A stretch of DNA of 64,000 nucleotides from an uncultured Flavobacteriaceae bacterium. GTDB taxonomy: Bacteria; Bacteroidota; Bacteroidia; Flavobacteriales; Flavobacteriaceae. The notes under the pieces were generated by a model. The model saw nothing but the letters and a program-made list of their open reading frames with translations, had not been told where the DNA came from and made no database searches. The translations under genes and the position numbers were made by a program. Positions 19,514-31,629 of the stretch are shown piece by piece. The stretch covers positions 310,001 through 374,000 of the forward strand of contig CALSOZ010000001.1 in NCBI GenBank assembly GCA_943788095.1. The letters are read 5' to 3'. The stretch's first letter is position 1; each line of letters begins with the position of its first letter.

Positions 19514-21915
19514 ATGAATCATTTTGCGTATTATTTTTTTGGCCTTTTTACTCTGACGATTTCAGCGCAACAAATTGTTGTAGCCGACGAAACAACCAGG
19601 GAACCTCTTCCTGGGACTGCTGTGTTCAATCAAGTCAAAACCAAAACATTTGTCACAGATATTGATGGCCAAGTTGGTCTTGAAAAGTTTCAAGATTTTG
19701 AAAAAATTTATGTTCAACACCTTTCCTATCACAAAATTTCAGTTCTTAAATCATCGATTCAGGACACGGTTTTTCTTGCTCCAAAAGCAACAAGTTTAAA
19801 CGAAGTTGTGATATCGGCCTCCAAATTTAAACAGAGTAAAAAAGAAGTCCCACAAAATATTATAAGTATTAGTTCCAAAGAGGTTCGGTTTTCTAATCCG
19901 CAAACTAGCGCAGATTTATTAAGTAATAGCGGACGAGTGTTTGTGCAAAAAAGTCAATTAGGAGGTGGAAGCCCAATGATTCGAGGGTTTTCTACAAATA
20001 GACTCCTAATCACAGTGGATGGTGTGCGCTTGAACAACGCCATATTTAGAAGTGGAAATGTTCAAAACGTATTGTCAATAAACCCTTTTAATGTTGAAAG
20101 AACGGAGGTCATTTTAGGAGCTGGATCTGTTATTTATGGAAGCGACGCCATTGGTGGAGTCATGAACTTTTATACAACAACGCCAAAACTATCCGAATCT
20201 CAAACACCCTATTTGTCGGCGCGAAGCACCATTCGATATGCTTCTGCGAATAGTGAAAAAACATCCCATATCGGTTTTAATTTGGGATTTCAAAAATGGG
20301 GATTTCACAGTAGTGTTAGCGTGTCTGATTTTGGAGATTTGAAGATGGGAACCAACGGCCCAGAAGATTATTTAAGGCTTAATTTTAGCCAACGTTTGAA
20401 CGGTCTAGACCTGATGGTTCCTAACACGTCTCCTAGAGTTCAGAAATTCACTAATTTTCGCCAATTACACCTTGCTCAGAAAGTGTTATATAAAGCAAGT
20501 AACGATTTAAAATTTGATCTGGGGGTTCATTACTCGACGACTTCCGATTATCCTAGATATGATAAACTAGCAACGTATGACGCTGCTGATGTTTTAAGCT
20601 ATGCAGAATGGAATTACGGCCCTCAAGATTGGCTATTAGCAAATGTACAAATGACTAAATTAAGCAGCCGTTCCAATCTGCATGATAAAGTCAAAGTGTC
20701 GCTCGCATATCAGAATTTTAAAGAGAGTCGGATTAATAGAAAATTTAATTCAGACACTCGAAATATTAGAGAAGAGAATGTAGATGCTCTTTCTTTGAAC
20801 TTTGATTTTGATAAAACGATTTCAGAAAAAGCGAACATCTCTTACGGAACAGAGTATATATACAATCGTGTTGGCTCTAAAGGTCGAGCCACCAACATCA
20901 CAACCAATACGCCTCAGGCCATCGCCTCTCGTTATCCCAACGGTTCGAACTGGCAAACCTTAGCAGCCTATTTAAGTCATAAGTACAAACCGAATCCTAA
21001 GCTAACGGTACAATCTGGTGCACGATACAATTATGTAACTATTAATGCAGATTTAACCGCTAATAATTTATTTTTCAACCTTCCTTTTAAAATGGCGAAT
21101 CTAGATACCAGTGCGCTAACGGGGACTCTTGGTTTTAGTTGGAATCCGAACTCCACCTTTCTCTGGAAACTTAATATGACCACGGCATTTCGAGCTCCAA
21201 ATATTGACGACATTGGAAAAATATTTGAATCCGAACCCGGCTTAGTTGTGGTGCCAAATGGTAAGCTTAAGCCCGAATATGCCTATGGTGGTGAATTGGG
21301 AGTTACGGTCAATTTAGACGAATCATTAGTTTTTGATTGTTCCGCTTATTACACTTATTTAGACAACGCATTGGTTCGGAAAAAGTTCGTAGTTGAAGGC
21401 GAATCGGTAATGGAATACTATGGCGAATCAAGCGAAATTCAAGCCATACAAAATGCTTCTAAGTCTTGGATTTATGGTTTTGAAGCAGGCTTAAAAGCGC
21501 GACTTTTAAAGGCTTTAGAATTCACCTCTCAATTTAGTTATGTACACGGTGTTCAAGAAGAATTACCTGGAGTTGAAATGCCTGTGAGACATGTAGCGCC
21601 TGTTTTTGGAAATGCTCATATTATATGGAAACACAATAAATTACAGTTTGATGGATTCGTAAATTATAACGGGGTGCTTCGCAACTCAGATATTTCAGAT
21701 GAATTATCAGACGATTTATTTGCCTTAGACTCTCAAGGAAACCCTTATGCGCCGTCATGGTACACGCTCAACCTTAGAACACAGTTTGATTTAATAAATC
21801 AATTTCTTTTGTTGGTGCTATTGAAAACATCACCAATCAACGGTATCGAACCTATTCATCAGGAATTTCCGCACCAGGAACCAATCTGATTTTCGCGATT
21901 ACTTATAAACCATAA
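19514..21915 (+). pseudogene. TonB-dependent receptor with a 1-nt frame disruption near the 3' end
   Basis: Plug GGGSPMIRGFSTNRLLITVDGVRLNNAIFRSGNVQNVLSINP...GSVIYGSDAIGGVMNF. The +2 frame ends at 21889, but frame 1 from about 21808 continues FVGAIENITNQRYRTYSSGISAPGTNLIFAITYKP*. Confidence 0.85.
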
Positions 21916-21917
21916 GA

Positions 21918-22394
21918 ATGTATCAAACGCATAAAACATACACCTTAGAAGAGGCCCTTTCGAAACTTCAAAGGTATTGCGCCTATCAAGATCGTTGCCA
22001 TAAAGAAGTGGAGCAAAAACTCAAGCAAATGCGAATGATTCCCGAAGCCATTGAAATTATTATGGTGGCACTAATTGAAGACGGTCATCTCAACGAAGAA
22101 CGGTTTGCAAAAGCTTTTGTAAGAGGGAAATTTAACATTAAAAAATGGGGAAAAGTCCGATTGACCTTAGAACTCAAACAAAGACAACTGTCTAAGTATA
22201 TGATTAAAACGGCACTTTTAGAAATTGACCCTAACGACTATCTTCAAACGTTTCACACTTTAGCAGAAAAAAAAGCAGCAACGCTGACCGAAAACGATCC
22301 GTGGAAAAAAAAGAAAAAACTCGCCGACTACCTTCTTTATAGAGGATGGGAATCCCATCTGGTTTATGATAAGGTGAATGCGCTTATCAACTAG
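21918..22394 (+). CDS. recX: regulatory protein RecX
   Basis: YTLEEALSKLQRYCAYQDRCHKEVEQKLKQM...LIEDGHLNEERFAKAFVRGKFNIKKWGKVRLTLELKQR. Confidence 0.9.
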   Translation: MYQTHKTYTLEEALSKLQRYCAYQDRCHKEVEQKLKQMRMIPEAIEIIMVALIEDGHLNEERFAKAFVRGKFNIKKWGKVRLTLELKQRQLSKYMIKTALLEIDPNDYLQTFHTLAEKKAATLTENDPWKKKKKLADYLLYRGWESHLVYDKVNALIN

Positions 22395-22397
22395 TCT

Positions 22398-24245
22398 TTA
22401 AAACGAATAATTAACACCTACTAAAACATTCCCTTTTGGCATTGGCACAAAACCAGTTTCAATATAATCTGTATTGAAAATATTATTTCCAATAATAGAC
22501 AGTTCCAAGTTTCGAAGACTCAACGTTGCTTGTACATCGACCACGCTATAGCTTGTTCCAGAAGCACGTTCGGCAAATTTATACACAATACTTTGTGAAA
22601 TGTTTTTCAGAAACTGAGAACGAACGGTCGCTGTAAAATGATGTGTCAATGAGTTGATGACATACTTAGAGTAAGCTGTCTTCACATCGTTTAGGTCTTC
22701 GTCTAAATACGTATATCCTAAATTAATATTTTGAGGATACAACCCCAAATCAAAACTCGACGACAGATTAAACTCTGCTCCTGTAGAATTTAAACTTTTT
22801 AGATTGGTTGCGAGCCATTTATCGGCTTCATTTTCTTTGGTATAATCAATTAAATTAGTCGAAGATCTGTTAAAAATTGCGACATAAGCATTGAAGTTTT
22901 CTCCAAAATATTTTAACCCAATTTCTTCTGAAAGCGCTTTTTCGGGCTCTAAGTTTTCATTTCCTAAGTCGGTTCTTCCCACATAATATAAGTCGGTATA
23001 AGTTGGGACTCTATAGGTATATCCCACATTTGCATACGCTTTGAAGTTGTCATCAATAGCATAGCCAATATCAACGCCTGGAAGGGCGTGAAATTTAAAA
23101 TCCGAAAAGTAATTCACCGAAACTCCAGGCGTAATATCTAAGGTGTTATTCGCAAAAGAAAACCGGTGTTCAAGGAATAAGTTGGCCATTAGTCGGTCTC
23201 GTTTTCCCAAATTGGTACTGGTCATAAATACCTTAGCAACATCAATTCCAAAGCCTGTGATTCCCGCAGTTGAGCTATAAGAGGCATTGACTTGTAGTCC
23301 TGTTTTGTTAGAAATGTGTAAGTTTCTGAAAAAAGAGGGGTCTTCGCGTTTGAATAGATACATGTCTTGGGTTCGTTTCCAGTAGATCCGTGGCGTTATT
23401 TTAAATGTTTCGGTTTCAAATTTCGTTGAAGCACCAACAAGGCTACTTTGCGTTTCTTCATATTGATCGCTCCCACTTTCAACCGCATAAAATTGGTTTG
23501 CTCCAAATTTTCGCTTGGCCAAATATCCAATGACATCGATAGGATTTGTATTCGCATTAAAGCGGCCTTTTATAAAGTAATTTTGATTTTCAAAATCGGT
23601 GTTATATCGATAGCCTTCCGAAGTATTTATCGAGGCATGCCCTATGAGTGCTGAGTTTTCCAACTGCTTCCCTAAAGTTACAGTGCCTTGTTGCTGCTCG
23701 TAAGATCCTGTTTTATATCCAACTGAATTTACGCTATTGGCATTTGATTTTGTGACAATATTAATTGCACCTGTAAAGGCATTTTGTCCAAAAACGCGTG
23801 CCGCAGGTCCTTTTATAATTTCAACGCGTTCGATAACCTCTAATGGCAGAGCCATGTTTAATGTATGGTGTCCTGTTTGAGGATCTTCGACTTTAATTCC
23901 ATCAATCAAAAGTAAAGTTTGATCAAAACTTCCCCCGCGAATGTATAAATCTGCCTGCATTCCATTGACGCCTTGGCGTCGTATATCGATGCCCGCTTCT
24001 TGTTGTAGAAGTTCGGCTAAATTAGTCGCAGGACTTTCTTGTATAGACGCTGCTGAAATAACGGTTATCGTACGAGAGTTTTTTTTAAAAGGCAATTCTA
24101 TCCTTGTAGAAGTAATCGTAATGGAATCTAATGTTTGCGCTTCTGAAGGCTGTTGTGCCAATATTGTGTGTGGTAAAAAAAAGCTGATAACAAATAGAGA
24201 TAAATAAAATCTAGTTTTCATAAGTAGTTTGCTTAAACTGGTCAA
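22398..24245 (-). CDS. TonB-dependent receptor, BtuB/cobalamin-receptor-like
   Basis: [91 protein letters not shown]. Confidence 0.88.
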   Translation of the reverse strand: MTSLSKLLMKTRFYLSLFVISFFLPHTILAQQPSEAQTLDSITITSTRIELPFKKNSRTITVISAASIQESPATNLAELLQQEAGIDIRRQGVNGMQADLYIRGGSFDQTLLLIDGIKVEDPQTGHHTLNMALPLEVIERVEIIKGPAARVFGQNAFTGAINIVTKSNANSVNSVGYKTGSYEQQQGTVTLGKQLENSALIGHASINTSEGYRYNTDFENQNYFIKGRFNANTNPIDVIGYLAKRKFGANQFYAVESGSDQYEETQSSLVGASTKFETETFKITPRIYWKRTQDMYLFKREDPSFFRNLHISNKTGLQVNASYSSTAGITGFGIDVAKVFMTSTNLGKRDRLMANLFLEHRFSFANNTLDITPGVSVNYFSDFKFHALPGVDIGYAIDDNFKAYANVGYTYRVPTYTDLYYVGRTDLGNENLEPEKALSEEIGLKYFGENFNAYVAIFNRSSTNLIDYTKENEADKWLATNLKSLNSTGAEFNLSSSFDLGLYPQNINLGYTYLDEDLNDVKTAYSKYVINSLTHHFTATVRSQFLKNISQSIVYKFAERASGTSYSVVDVQATLSLRNLELSIIGNNIFNTDYIETGFVPMPKGNVLVGVNYSF

Positions 24246-24395
24246 AATTATTTGGTAAAGATAAAAATACTAGCGCTTCCCAATCAAAAAAAGCAACTAA
24301 AAAATGTTAAAGTTTTACTTATTAAAAAAGGTGAAACGACAAAAATAAACAACGATTTTACTTTAGTCAAACGGCAAATATGCTACCTTTATACC

Positions 24396-25658
24396 ATGTT
24401 TGCACTTGTTGATTGTAATAATTTTTATGCCTCTTGTGAGCGGGTTTTTAACCCTAGTTTACGCCAAAAACCGATTGCTATTTTATCCAATAACGATGGC
24501 TGCGTGATTGCGCGCAGTGATGAAGCAAAAGCGTTAGGACTTCCTATGGGCGCGCCTGCATTTAAGTTTAAAGAATTTTTTAAGGCCAACAAGATCCAAT
24601 TATTTTCATCTAATTATGCGCTCTATGGCGATATGAGCAGCCGCGTGATGCGTATTTTAGAACAGTTCAGCCCCGATGTAGAAGTGTACAGTATCGACGA
24701 GGCTTTTCTAAAACTCAACGGATTTGATACCTATGACTTACATACGTATGGAGTTGAGATGCGTCAACGCGTCCTACAATGGACGGGTATTCCAACTTGT
24801 GTTGGGATTGCACCCACCAAAGCATTGAGTAAAGTTGCGAATAAAATTGCCCGTAAATTCCCTAAAGAAACCGGTGGGGTCTATGTGATTGATAGCGAAG
24901 AAAAACGCATCAAAGCATTGAAATGGACTCAACTTAAAGATGTTTGGGGTATTGGACCAGCACTCCACAAACGCCTTTCGGCAAAGCACTGTAAAACGGC
25001 TTATGATTTTGTACAGCTCCCCGATATGTGGGTTCGTAAAACGTTTTCAATTACAGAATGGAAACTAAAAAAAGACTTGGAAGGCATCTCTAAAATTGAG
25101 ACGGAAACCATTAAAAACAAACGCGCGATTGCCACCACTCGAAGTTTTGAGTCAACCATTACGGATGTTGAGGACCTCAAAGAACGCATCTCTACATTTG
25201 CTTGTAGCGGTGCCGAAAAACTTCGTAAACAAGGGTCTAGTTGTCATATGATGATGATTTTTCTACGAAGTGATTACCATAAAAAAAATACCGAGCAGCA
25301 CCGTGCCAGTGTGGTGGTTAACATTCCGTTTCCGACCAATTCTAGTTTAACGTTAAGTGTCAACGCTGTTAAAGCAGTTGCGTCGATTTATAAAAAAGGC
25401 ATTCACTACAAAAAAGCAGGGGTGATTCTCACAGGAATTGTTCCAACAGATAACCATCAACTGCAGTTATTCAATCAAGAGGATCCAAAACACTTACCCT
25501 TGATGCGTGCGATTGATCATATTAATAAAAAGTACGATAGCCCTAAATTAAAATTAGCCAATCAAGATTTACAACGCACATGGAAAATGCGTCAAGAACA
25601 TTTATCACCACAGTACACGACTAAATTAAAAGATATAATTACAATTCAATGTCCATAA
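24396..25658 (+). CDS. umuC: Y-family DNA polymerase V subunit UmuC
   Basis: [57 protein letters not shown]; start set at internal ATG 24396 rather than track start 24252. Confidence 0.92.
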   Translation: MFALVDCNNFYASCERVFNPSLRQKPIAILSNNDGCVIARSDEAKALGLPMGAPAFKFKEFFKANKIQLFSSNYALYGDMSSRVMRILEQFSPDVEVYSIDEAFLKLNGFDTYDLHTYGVEMRQRVLQWTGIPTCVGIAPTKALSKVANKIARKFPKETGGVYVIDSEEKRIKALKWTQLKDVWGIGPALHKRLSAKHCKTAYDFVQLPDMWVRKTFSITEWKLKKDLEGISKIETETIKNKRAIATTRSFESTITDVEDLKERISTFACSGAEKLRKQGSSCHMMMIFLRSDYHKKNTEQHRASVVVNIPFPTNSSLTLSVNAVKAVASIYKKGIHYKKAGVILTGIVPTDNHQLQLFNQEDPKHLPLMRAIDHINKKYDSPKLKLANQDLQRTWKMRQEHLSPQYTTKLKDIITIQCP

Positions 25659-26089
25659 AACCAACCACAACACTAACGTTTTTTACGCCTGAAAACTTCA
25701 ATACGCTAGGCGCAGTTTACTTTGATACAGGAATCTCAGCAGGGTTTCCATCGCCAGCGGAGGATTTTAAGCAGGAGCGCCTTTCGTTAGACAACGAGCT
25801 TATTAAAAATAAAGAAGCCACTTTTTTTGCACGTGTTAGTGGGCAATCCATGATTGATGCGGGACTCAATGACAACGATCTTTTGGTGATTGATCGGAGC
25901 CTTTCTCCAGCACACAATAAAATTGCGGTTTGTTTTTTAGATGGAGAATTTACAGTCAAACGTCTCAAGGTTGAAAAGGATGAGGTTTGGTTACAGCCCG
26001 AAAACAAAAACTATCAACCCATTAAAATCACAGAAGAAAATGACTTTGTGATTTGGGGAATTGTTACCAATGTTATTAAAAAAGTATAA
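25649..26089 (+). CDS. umuD: UmuD-like S24 peptidase (LexA family autoprotease)
   Basis: [75 protein letters not shown]; Ser/Lys catalytic context. Confidence 0.92.
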   Translation: MSIKPTTTLTFFTPENFNTLGAVYFDTGISAGFPSPAEDFKQERLSLDNELIKNKEATFFARVSGQSMIDAGLNDNDLLVIDRSLSPAHNKIAVCFLDGEFTVKRLKVEKDEVWLQPENKNYQPIKITEENDFVIWGIVTNVIKKV

Positions 26090-26091
26090 GC

Positions 26092-27546
26092 TTATAGTTG
26101 CTTGCGAAGTCGAGCGACAGGAAGGTCTAATTGCTCGCGGTATTTAGCAATTGTTCTTCGTGCGATTGGGTAGCCTTTTTCTTTTAAAATGAGTGCCAAC
26201 TTTTCGTCTGTAAGCGGTTTTTTCTTATCCTCTTCGACGATCACCGTTTTTAGAATACTTTTGATTTCTCGTGTTGAAACTTCCTCACCTTGATCATTGG
26301 TCATGGACTCACTAAAAAATTCTTTAATTAACTTGGTTCCGTAAGGTGTGTCTACATACTTGCTGTTAGCGACGCGGGATACGGTCGAAACATCCATTTC
26401 TATTTCATCGGCAATATCCTTCAAGATCATAGGTCTTAGTTGTTCCTCATCGCCCGACAAAAAGTACTTTTTTTGATAATGCATAATAGCACTCATGGTC
26501 ACAAATAAGGTTTGTTGCCGTTGCCGTACGGCATCAATAAACCACTTGGCAGCATCTAATTTTTGTTTGATAAATAGAACAGCTTCTTTTTGAGATTTTG
26601 TTTTTTCTTTAGAAGCTTTATAGCCTTTTAGCATTTCGTTATAAGGCTTCGATACGTGAAGCTCTGGCGCGTTTCGTCCATTGAGACTCATTTCTAATTC
26701 ACCTTCTACAATTTTGATGGTGAAATCGGGAACCACATGTTCAATAGAGCGGGTGTTGTTAGAGTAGGAACTCCCAGGCTTAGGATTCAAGCGTTCAATT
26801 TCTGAGATGGCATCCTTCAGTTGTAACTCCGTGATGCTAAATTTATGTAAGAGTTTTTTGTAGTGCTTTTTAGTAAATTGTTCAAATCCCGATTCAATGA
26901 TTTTACTCGCAAGTGCCGTATGGGGTGTTTGCGTTTTTCGATGCAATTGAAGGACTAAACACTCTTGAAGATTTCTAGCACCCACGCCTGCAGGATCTAA
27001 TAAATGAACCACTTTAAGGACGGATTCAATCGTTTTTTCGTCGGTATAGATGTTTTGAGTAAAGGCCAAATCATCCATAATATCGAGCAGTGGACGTCGA
27101 ATGTAACCGCTATCATCGATACTTCCAATTAAGAATTCAGCAATTTGATAATGGGTTTCTTCTAAGGGAAATGTGTTGAGTTGGGCAATAAGGTGTTGTG
27201 TAAAAGAGGTGCCAGAAGCATAAGGCATTGTTTTTTGTTCGTCATCTGCACTATAATTATTGGCATGAAGCCGGTATTCTGGAATTTCATCATCACTCAG
27301 ATACTCATCGACATTGATGTCGTCCGTATTGATTTGCTCATTATCTAGGTCATTTTCATTGGAGTCAAACTCATCTTCATAGGATGTTTCTTGATCTTTT
27401 CCGCTTTCAAGCGCTGGGTTTTCTTCGAGCTCTTGTTTGAGGCGTTGCTCAAAAGCTTGTGTAGGCAACTGTATCAGCTTCATCAGCTGAATTTGCTGAG
27501 GCGATAGTTTTTGTGATAATTTATAGTGTAGATATTGCTTTAGCAT
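26092..27546 (-). CDS. rpoN: RNA polymerase sigma-54 factor
   Basis: QKLSPQQIQLMKLIQLPTQAFEQRLKQELEENPALE and RpoN box ARRTIAKYREQLDLP. Confidence 0.97.
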   Translation of the reverse strand: MLKQYLHYKLSQKLSPQQIQLMKLIQLPTQAFEQRLKQELEENPALESGKDQETSYEDEFDSNENDLDNEQINTDDINVDEYLSDDEIPEYRLHANNYSADDEQKTMPYASGTSFTQHLIAQLNTFPLEETHYQIAEFLIGSIDDSGYIRRPLLDIMDDLAFTQNIYTDEKTIESVLKVVHLLDPAGVGARNLQECLVLQLHRKTQTPHTALASKIIESGFEQFTKKHYKKLLHKFSITELQLKDAISEIERLNPKPGSSYSNNTRSIEHVVPDFTIKIVEGELEMSLNGRNAPELHVSKPYNEMLKGYKASKEKTKSQKEAVLFIKQKLDAAKWFIDAVRQRQQTLFVTMSAIMHYQKKYFLSGDEEQLRPMILKDIADEIEMDVSTVSRVANSKYVDTPYGTKLIKEFFSESMTNDQGEEVSTREIKSILKTVIVEEDKKKPLTDEKLALILKEKGYPIARRTIAKYREQLDLPVARLRKQL

Positions 27547-27637
27547 TAATTATTTGGGTTTTTATAAAAATAAGAAAAAAACACTATAGTATATGTTAAG
27601 CAGCATTGTTTTTAAGCAGCCATCTCTATATTGAGAT

Positions 27638-29080
27638 TTAAAAATCAGCATTAAAAGGGGTTCGAGGATAAGGAATGACATCTCTAATATTGCCCATGCC
27701 TGTAGCAAACATGACGAGCCTTTCAAATCCGAGTCCAAACCCAGAATGCACAGCAGTCCCGTATTTTCTTAAATCTAAATACCACCAAAGGTCTTCCTCT
27801 GGAATATCCAGTTCTGCCATTTTTTCTTTTAAAACGTCCAAACGCTCTTCACGTTGCGATCCGCCCACAATTTCCCCAATTCCTGGGAATAAAATATCCA
27901 TGGCTCGGACTGTTTTCCCGTCTTCGTTGAGGCGCATATAAAACGCTTTAATTTTGGCGGGATAATCAAATAGAATGACTGGACATTTAAAATGTTGTTC
28001 GACCAAAAACCGCTCGTGTTCACTTTGTAAATCGGCGCCCCATTCGTCAATAATATATTTAAATTTCTTCTTTTTATTAGGTTTGCAATTTCTCAAAATA
28101 TCAATGGCTTCGGTGTAGCTAACGCGTTTAAAGTTGTTGTCAACAATAAAGCGAAGTTTTTCTGTTAGCGGCATTGGGGCGCGTTCATTTTGTGGTTTCG
28201 ATTTGTCTTCTTGCTCCAGACGTTGCTCTAAAAAGGCCAGATCCTCTTTGTTGTGTTCCAATACGTAACTAATGACAAACTTCATAAAGTCTTCTGCAAG
28301 GTCCATATTTCCTGCCAAATCCATAAAGGCGACTTCGGGTTCAATCATCCAAAACTCGGCTAAATGTCGCGAGGTGTTTGAGTTTTCGGCTCTAAATGTC
28401 GGTCCAAAAGTATAGACTTTTCCCAAGGCCATCGCATAGGTTTCTGCTTCGAGTTGCCCAGAGACAGTTAGGTTGGTTTCTTTTCCAAAAAAGTCTTTTG
28501 AATAATCCACATCGCCAGCGTCCGTTAGTGGTGGGTTTTTTGGATCTAAAGTGGTTACTCTAAACATTTCGCCCGCACCTTCGGCATCACTTCCAGTGAC
28601 AATTGGAGCATGCATATAATAAAACCCATTTTTATTAAAATAGGAATGAATCGCAAAAGAGAGCGAAGAACGCAGTCGCATCACGGCACTAAATGTGTTT
28701 GTTCGTGTACGCAAATGTGCTTGTTCTCTTAAAAACTCTAACGAATGACGTTTGGGTTGTAAGATGGTTTTTGAAACCTCTTCGGGATCAGCATCTCCTA
28801 AAATGTCTATAGAGCTCACTTGAACTTCTACAGATTGTCCTTTTCCTTGGCTTTCAACCAATCCGCCTTTTATATGAACCGCAGCGCCTGTCGTAATGCG
28901 TTTTAACAAGGCCTCATCCATGGTTTCAAAGTCGACCACACATTGGATACTTTGAAGGCATGAACCATCATTAAGTGCTATAAATCGATTGGCTCTAAAC
29001 GTTCGAACCCATCCTTTGACTTCGATGTCCGTATGTTTGAGCTCTTGAGTTAATAAATGTGCAACGGTGCTGGTGGTCAT
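27638..29080 (-). CDS. asnS: asparaginyl-tRNA synthetase
   Basis: VKGWVRTFRANRFIALNDGS, GPTFRAENSNTSRHLAEFWMIEPE, GFGLGFERLVMFATGMGNIRDVIPYPRTP. Confidence 0.96.
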   Translation of the reverse strand: MTTSTVAHLLTQELKHTDIEVKGWVRTFRANRFIALNDGSCLQSIQCVVDFETMDEALLKRITTGAAVHIKGGLVESQGKGQSVEVQVSSIDILGDADPEEVSKTILQPKRHSLEFLREQAHLRTRTNTFSAVMRLRSSLSFAIHSYFNKNGFYYMHAPIVTGSDAEGAGEMFRVTTLDPKNPPLTDAGDVDYSKDFFGKETNLTVSGQLEAETYAMALGKVYTFGPTFRAENSNTSRHLAEFWMIEPEVAFMDLAGNMDLAEDFMKFVISYVLEHNKEDLAFLEQRLEQEDKSKPQNERAPMPLTEKLRFIVDNNFKRVSYTEAIDILRNCKPNKKKKFKYIIDEWGADLQSEHERFLVEQHFKCPVILFDYPAKIKAFYMRLNEDGKTVRAMDILFPGIGEIVGGSQREERLDVLKEKMAELDIPEEDLWWYLDLRKYGTAVHSGFGLGFERLVMFATGMGNIRDVIPYPRTPFNADF

Positions 29081-29139
29081 AAGTACAATTTTTTAATTCT
29101 ACAAATATATAGTTTTAAGCGAAACGAATTGATTCTGTT

Positions 29140-31533
29140 TTAGTCTTCTTCAAACGCTTCCCCTTCTGGGATGATATTCAATGCAGGTTTCTTTAAAACT
29201 TTCTTGTTTGCAATGCTACGTTCTAACGACAACAATAGGCATGGTAATAACAGTAAATTAGCCAACATTGCCAGTAATAAGGTTGCTGAAATTAAGGCGC
29301 CTAAGGCTACGGTTCCTCCAAAGTTTGAAGTGATAAAAACCGAAAACCCAAAGAATAATACGATGGATGTATAGAACATACTTACCCCAGTTTCACGAAG
29401 TGCAGCAAATACAGATTTTTTAATTTTCCAATGGTTGGCCAGTAGCTCTTGTCGGTATTTTGCCAAAAAGTGAATGGTGTCATCTACAGAAATTCCAAAG
29501 GCGATACTAAAAACTAATATCGTTGAGGGTTTTATAGGAACCCCTAAATAACCCATCATTCCAGCCGTGACTAGTAATGGTAGTAAATTAGGAATCAAGG
29601 AAATAACAATCATCCGCGATGAGCGAAACATATAAGCCATAAAAAGAGAGATCAAAAAGATGGCTAAGGCCAATGATAACACTAAATTTCGTACTAAATA
29701 TTTGGTTCCTTTTTGAAACAAATATGCTTTTCCTGTGATCGATACATCGTACTGCTTTTCAGGAAATAATTTATCGATTTTTGCGAGAAGATCTTCTTCA
29801 ATACGCTCCATTTTATCGATCCCAGCATCTTTCATAAACGAGGTGATTCGTGCATAGCGCCCCGTACTGTCGACAAAGTTTTTTAGGAGCTCAACATCAG
29901 TAGAAGCGTTTTTTGCATAGGATAAAATGAAACTATTTTCTTGTGCGGAAGGCAGCTGATAATATTTTGTATTGCCATTGTAATATGCTTGTTTAGAATA
30001 CTTTACTAAACTGACGACCGAGAGGGGCTTTGAAAGTTCTGGAATTTCAACAATCAAGTCTTCTAGCGCACTCATTCGCTTTAAGGTTGAGAGTTTCATC
30101 ACTCCTTTTTTTCGTTTGGTATCGATTAAAATTTCCAGAGGCATCACCCCATTAAACTCCCGTTCATAAAACGCTATATCTTTATAAAACTCTGCTTTTT
30201 TAGGCATGTCTTCAATTAAACTTCCGGTAGTTTCAATTTGAAAAATTCCAATGATACTGACCGTTAGTAAAATAATAGCCGTAGCATATATGGTGATATT
30301 TTTATGTTTGACAGTGTGCTCGATCCAATCGCCCAATTGATTGATCCAACGCTTATTCAAATGCTCTAAATGCTTCTCTTTTGGAATTGGCATAAAACTA
30401 TAAATCACTGGAATGATAAACAAACACAATAGGAAAATTGCGATGATACTTAGGGAGGCCACAATGCCAAATTCGGTTAGTAATTTGCTTTGTGTAATGA
30501 TAAATGTTGCAAAACCAGAAGCCGTTGTGACGTTGGTCATTAAGGTGGCGTTTCCTACTTTTGAAATAACCCGTTGTAGCGACTTCGCTTTATTTCCATG
30601 TTTGTTGACTTCGTGCTGGTATTTATTAATCAGAAATATACAATTTGGAATCCCAATCACAATAATCAAGGGGGGAATCAAGGCAGTAAGTACCGTGATT
30701 TCATACTCTAATAATCCTAAAATTCCAAAGGTCCACATCACTCCAATAACCACAACAGTCATGGAAATAAAAGTAGCCCTATAAGATCTAAAAAAGAAAA
30801 AGAAAATAAACGAAGTGAGTAAAATAGCCGCTAAAATAAACGTGCTAATTTCATCCACGATATTTTGAGAATTCAGCGTTCGCACATACGGCATTCCAGA
30901 GACACGGACATCTAAATCATACGCTTGCTCAAACGCTTTTACTTTAGGAATCAGCTGTGTTTCAATAAACGCTTTTCGTTCGGGGGTGTTGACAATCGTT
31001 TTATTTAGGTAAATAGCCGTTCGAATGGCTTCTGTGTTTTTATTAAAAAGAATGTTGTCATAAAACGGATAGTCTTGAAAAAGTGCTTTTTTTAGACCCT
31101 CTAGTTCCACTTGAGTTTGAACTGAATCTTTAATAAATGGAACGAGGTCAAATCGCTTTTTTTGTTCATTTTTGATCAGTTTCTGTAAATCTTTGATCGT
31201 AATGACGGCTTCAACGTTCGGGTGGCCATCAAAACTTTTGGAAAAAGTGTTCCAAGCATTCAGTTTTTCGACCGTGAGCAGCGTACGATCTTTAACGCCT
31301 ATGACAATCAAATTACCTTCTTCACCAAAAATATCTAAAAAATGATTGTATTCTAAGTTGATGGGATGATCGTCGGGTAATAAATTCGCTTCGGTATAGG
31401 TAAAGCGCATATTGTTCCACTGCATGGAAAAAAAAACAGTAGTAAGCACTACAGCAATAAGAATGACAATTCTGTTCCTAAGAATCAGTCTTGCAACGGT
31501 TTCCCAAAAACCGTTTGAAAAGAGTTTAAACAT
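29140..31533 (-). CDS. RND/MMPL family transporter
   Basis: Twelve-TM layout with two large loops; FSIAFGISVDDTIHFLAKYRQE. Confidence 0.88.
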   Translation of the reverse strand: MFKLFSNGFWETVARLILRNRIVILIAVVLTTVFFSMQWNNMRFTYTEANLLPDDHPINLEYNHFLDIFGEEGNLIVIGVKDRTLLTVEKLNAWNTFSKSFDGHPNVEAVITIKDLQKLIKNEQKKRFDLVPFIKDSVQTQVELEGLKKALFQDYPFYDNILFNKNTEAIRTAIYLNKTIVNTPERKAFIETQLIPKVKAFEQAYDLDVRVSGMPYVRTLNSQNIVDEISTFILAAILLTSFIFFFFFRSYRATFISMTVVVIGVMWTFGILGLLEYEITVLTALIPPLIIVIGIPNCIFLINKYQHEVNKHGNKAKSLQRVISKVGNATLMTNVTTASGFATFIITQSKLLTEFGIVASLSIIAIFLLCLFIIPVIYSFMPIPKEKHLEHLNKRWINQLGDWIEHTVKHKNITIYATAIILLTVSIIGIFQIETTGSLIEDMPKKAEFYKDIAFYEREFNGVMPLEILIDTKRKKGVMKLSTLKRMSALEDLIVEIPELSKPLSVVSLVKYSKQAYYNGNTKYYQLPSAQENSFILSYAKNASTDVELLKNFVDSTGRYARITSFMKDAGIDKMERIEEDLLAKIDKLFPEKQYDVSITGKAYLFQKGTKYLVRNLVLSLALAIFLISLFMAYMFRSSRMIVISLIPNLLPLLVTAGMMGYLGVPIKPSTILVFSIAFGISVDDTIHFLAKYRQELLANHWKIKKSVFAALRETGVSMFYTSIVLFFGFSVFITSNFGGTVALGALISATLLLAMLANLLLLPCLLLSLERSIANKKVLKKPALNIIPEGEAFEED

Positions 31534-31629
31534 AGCCTATTTTGATGGGCTCAAAGGTAAATAAAAGGAATCTAAAAGAAGGGCATGGAGTGTTTAATTT
31601 CTATACTAAAAAATTAAATAAGTGTGGGA

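Noticed and set aside
24252-24395. N-terminal extension of umuC in the ORF track
   Set aside because: Canonical UmuC start [15 protein letters not shown] lies at 24396; the extension is AT-rich and unlike the family
24246-24395. Cobalamin riboswitch for the BtuB-like receptor
   Set aside because: No recognizable B12-box-like sequence on the minus strand in the short upstream spacer
24396-26089. umuCD as evidence of a prophage or plasmid
   Set aside because: No phage or plasmid genes nearby; flanked by chromosomal core genes (recX, rpoN, asnS)
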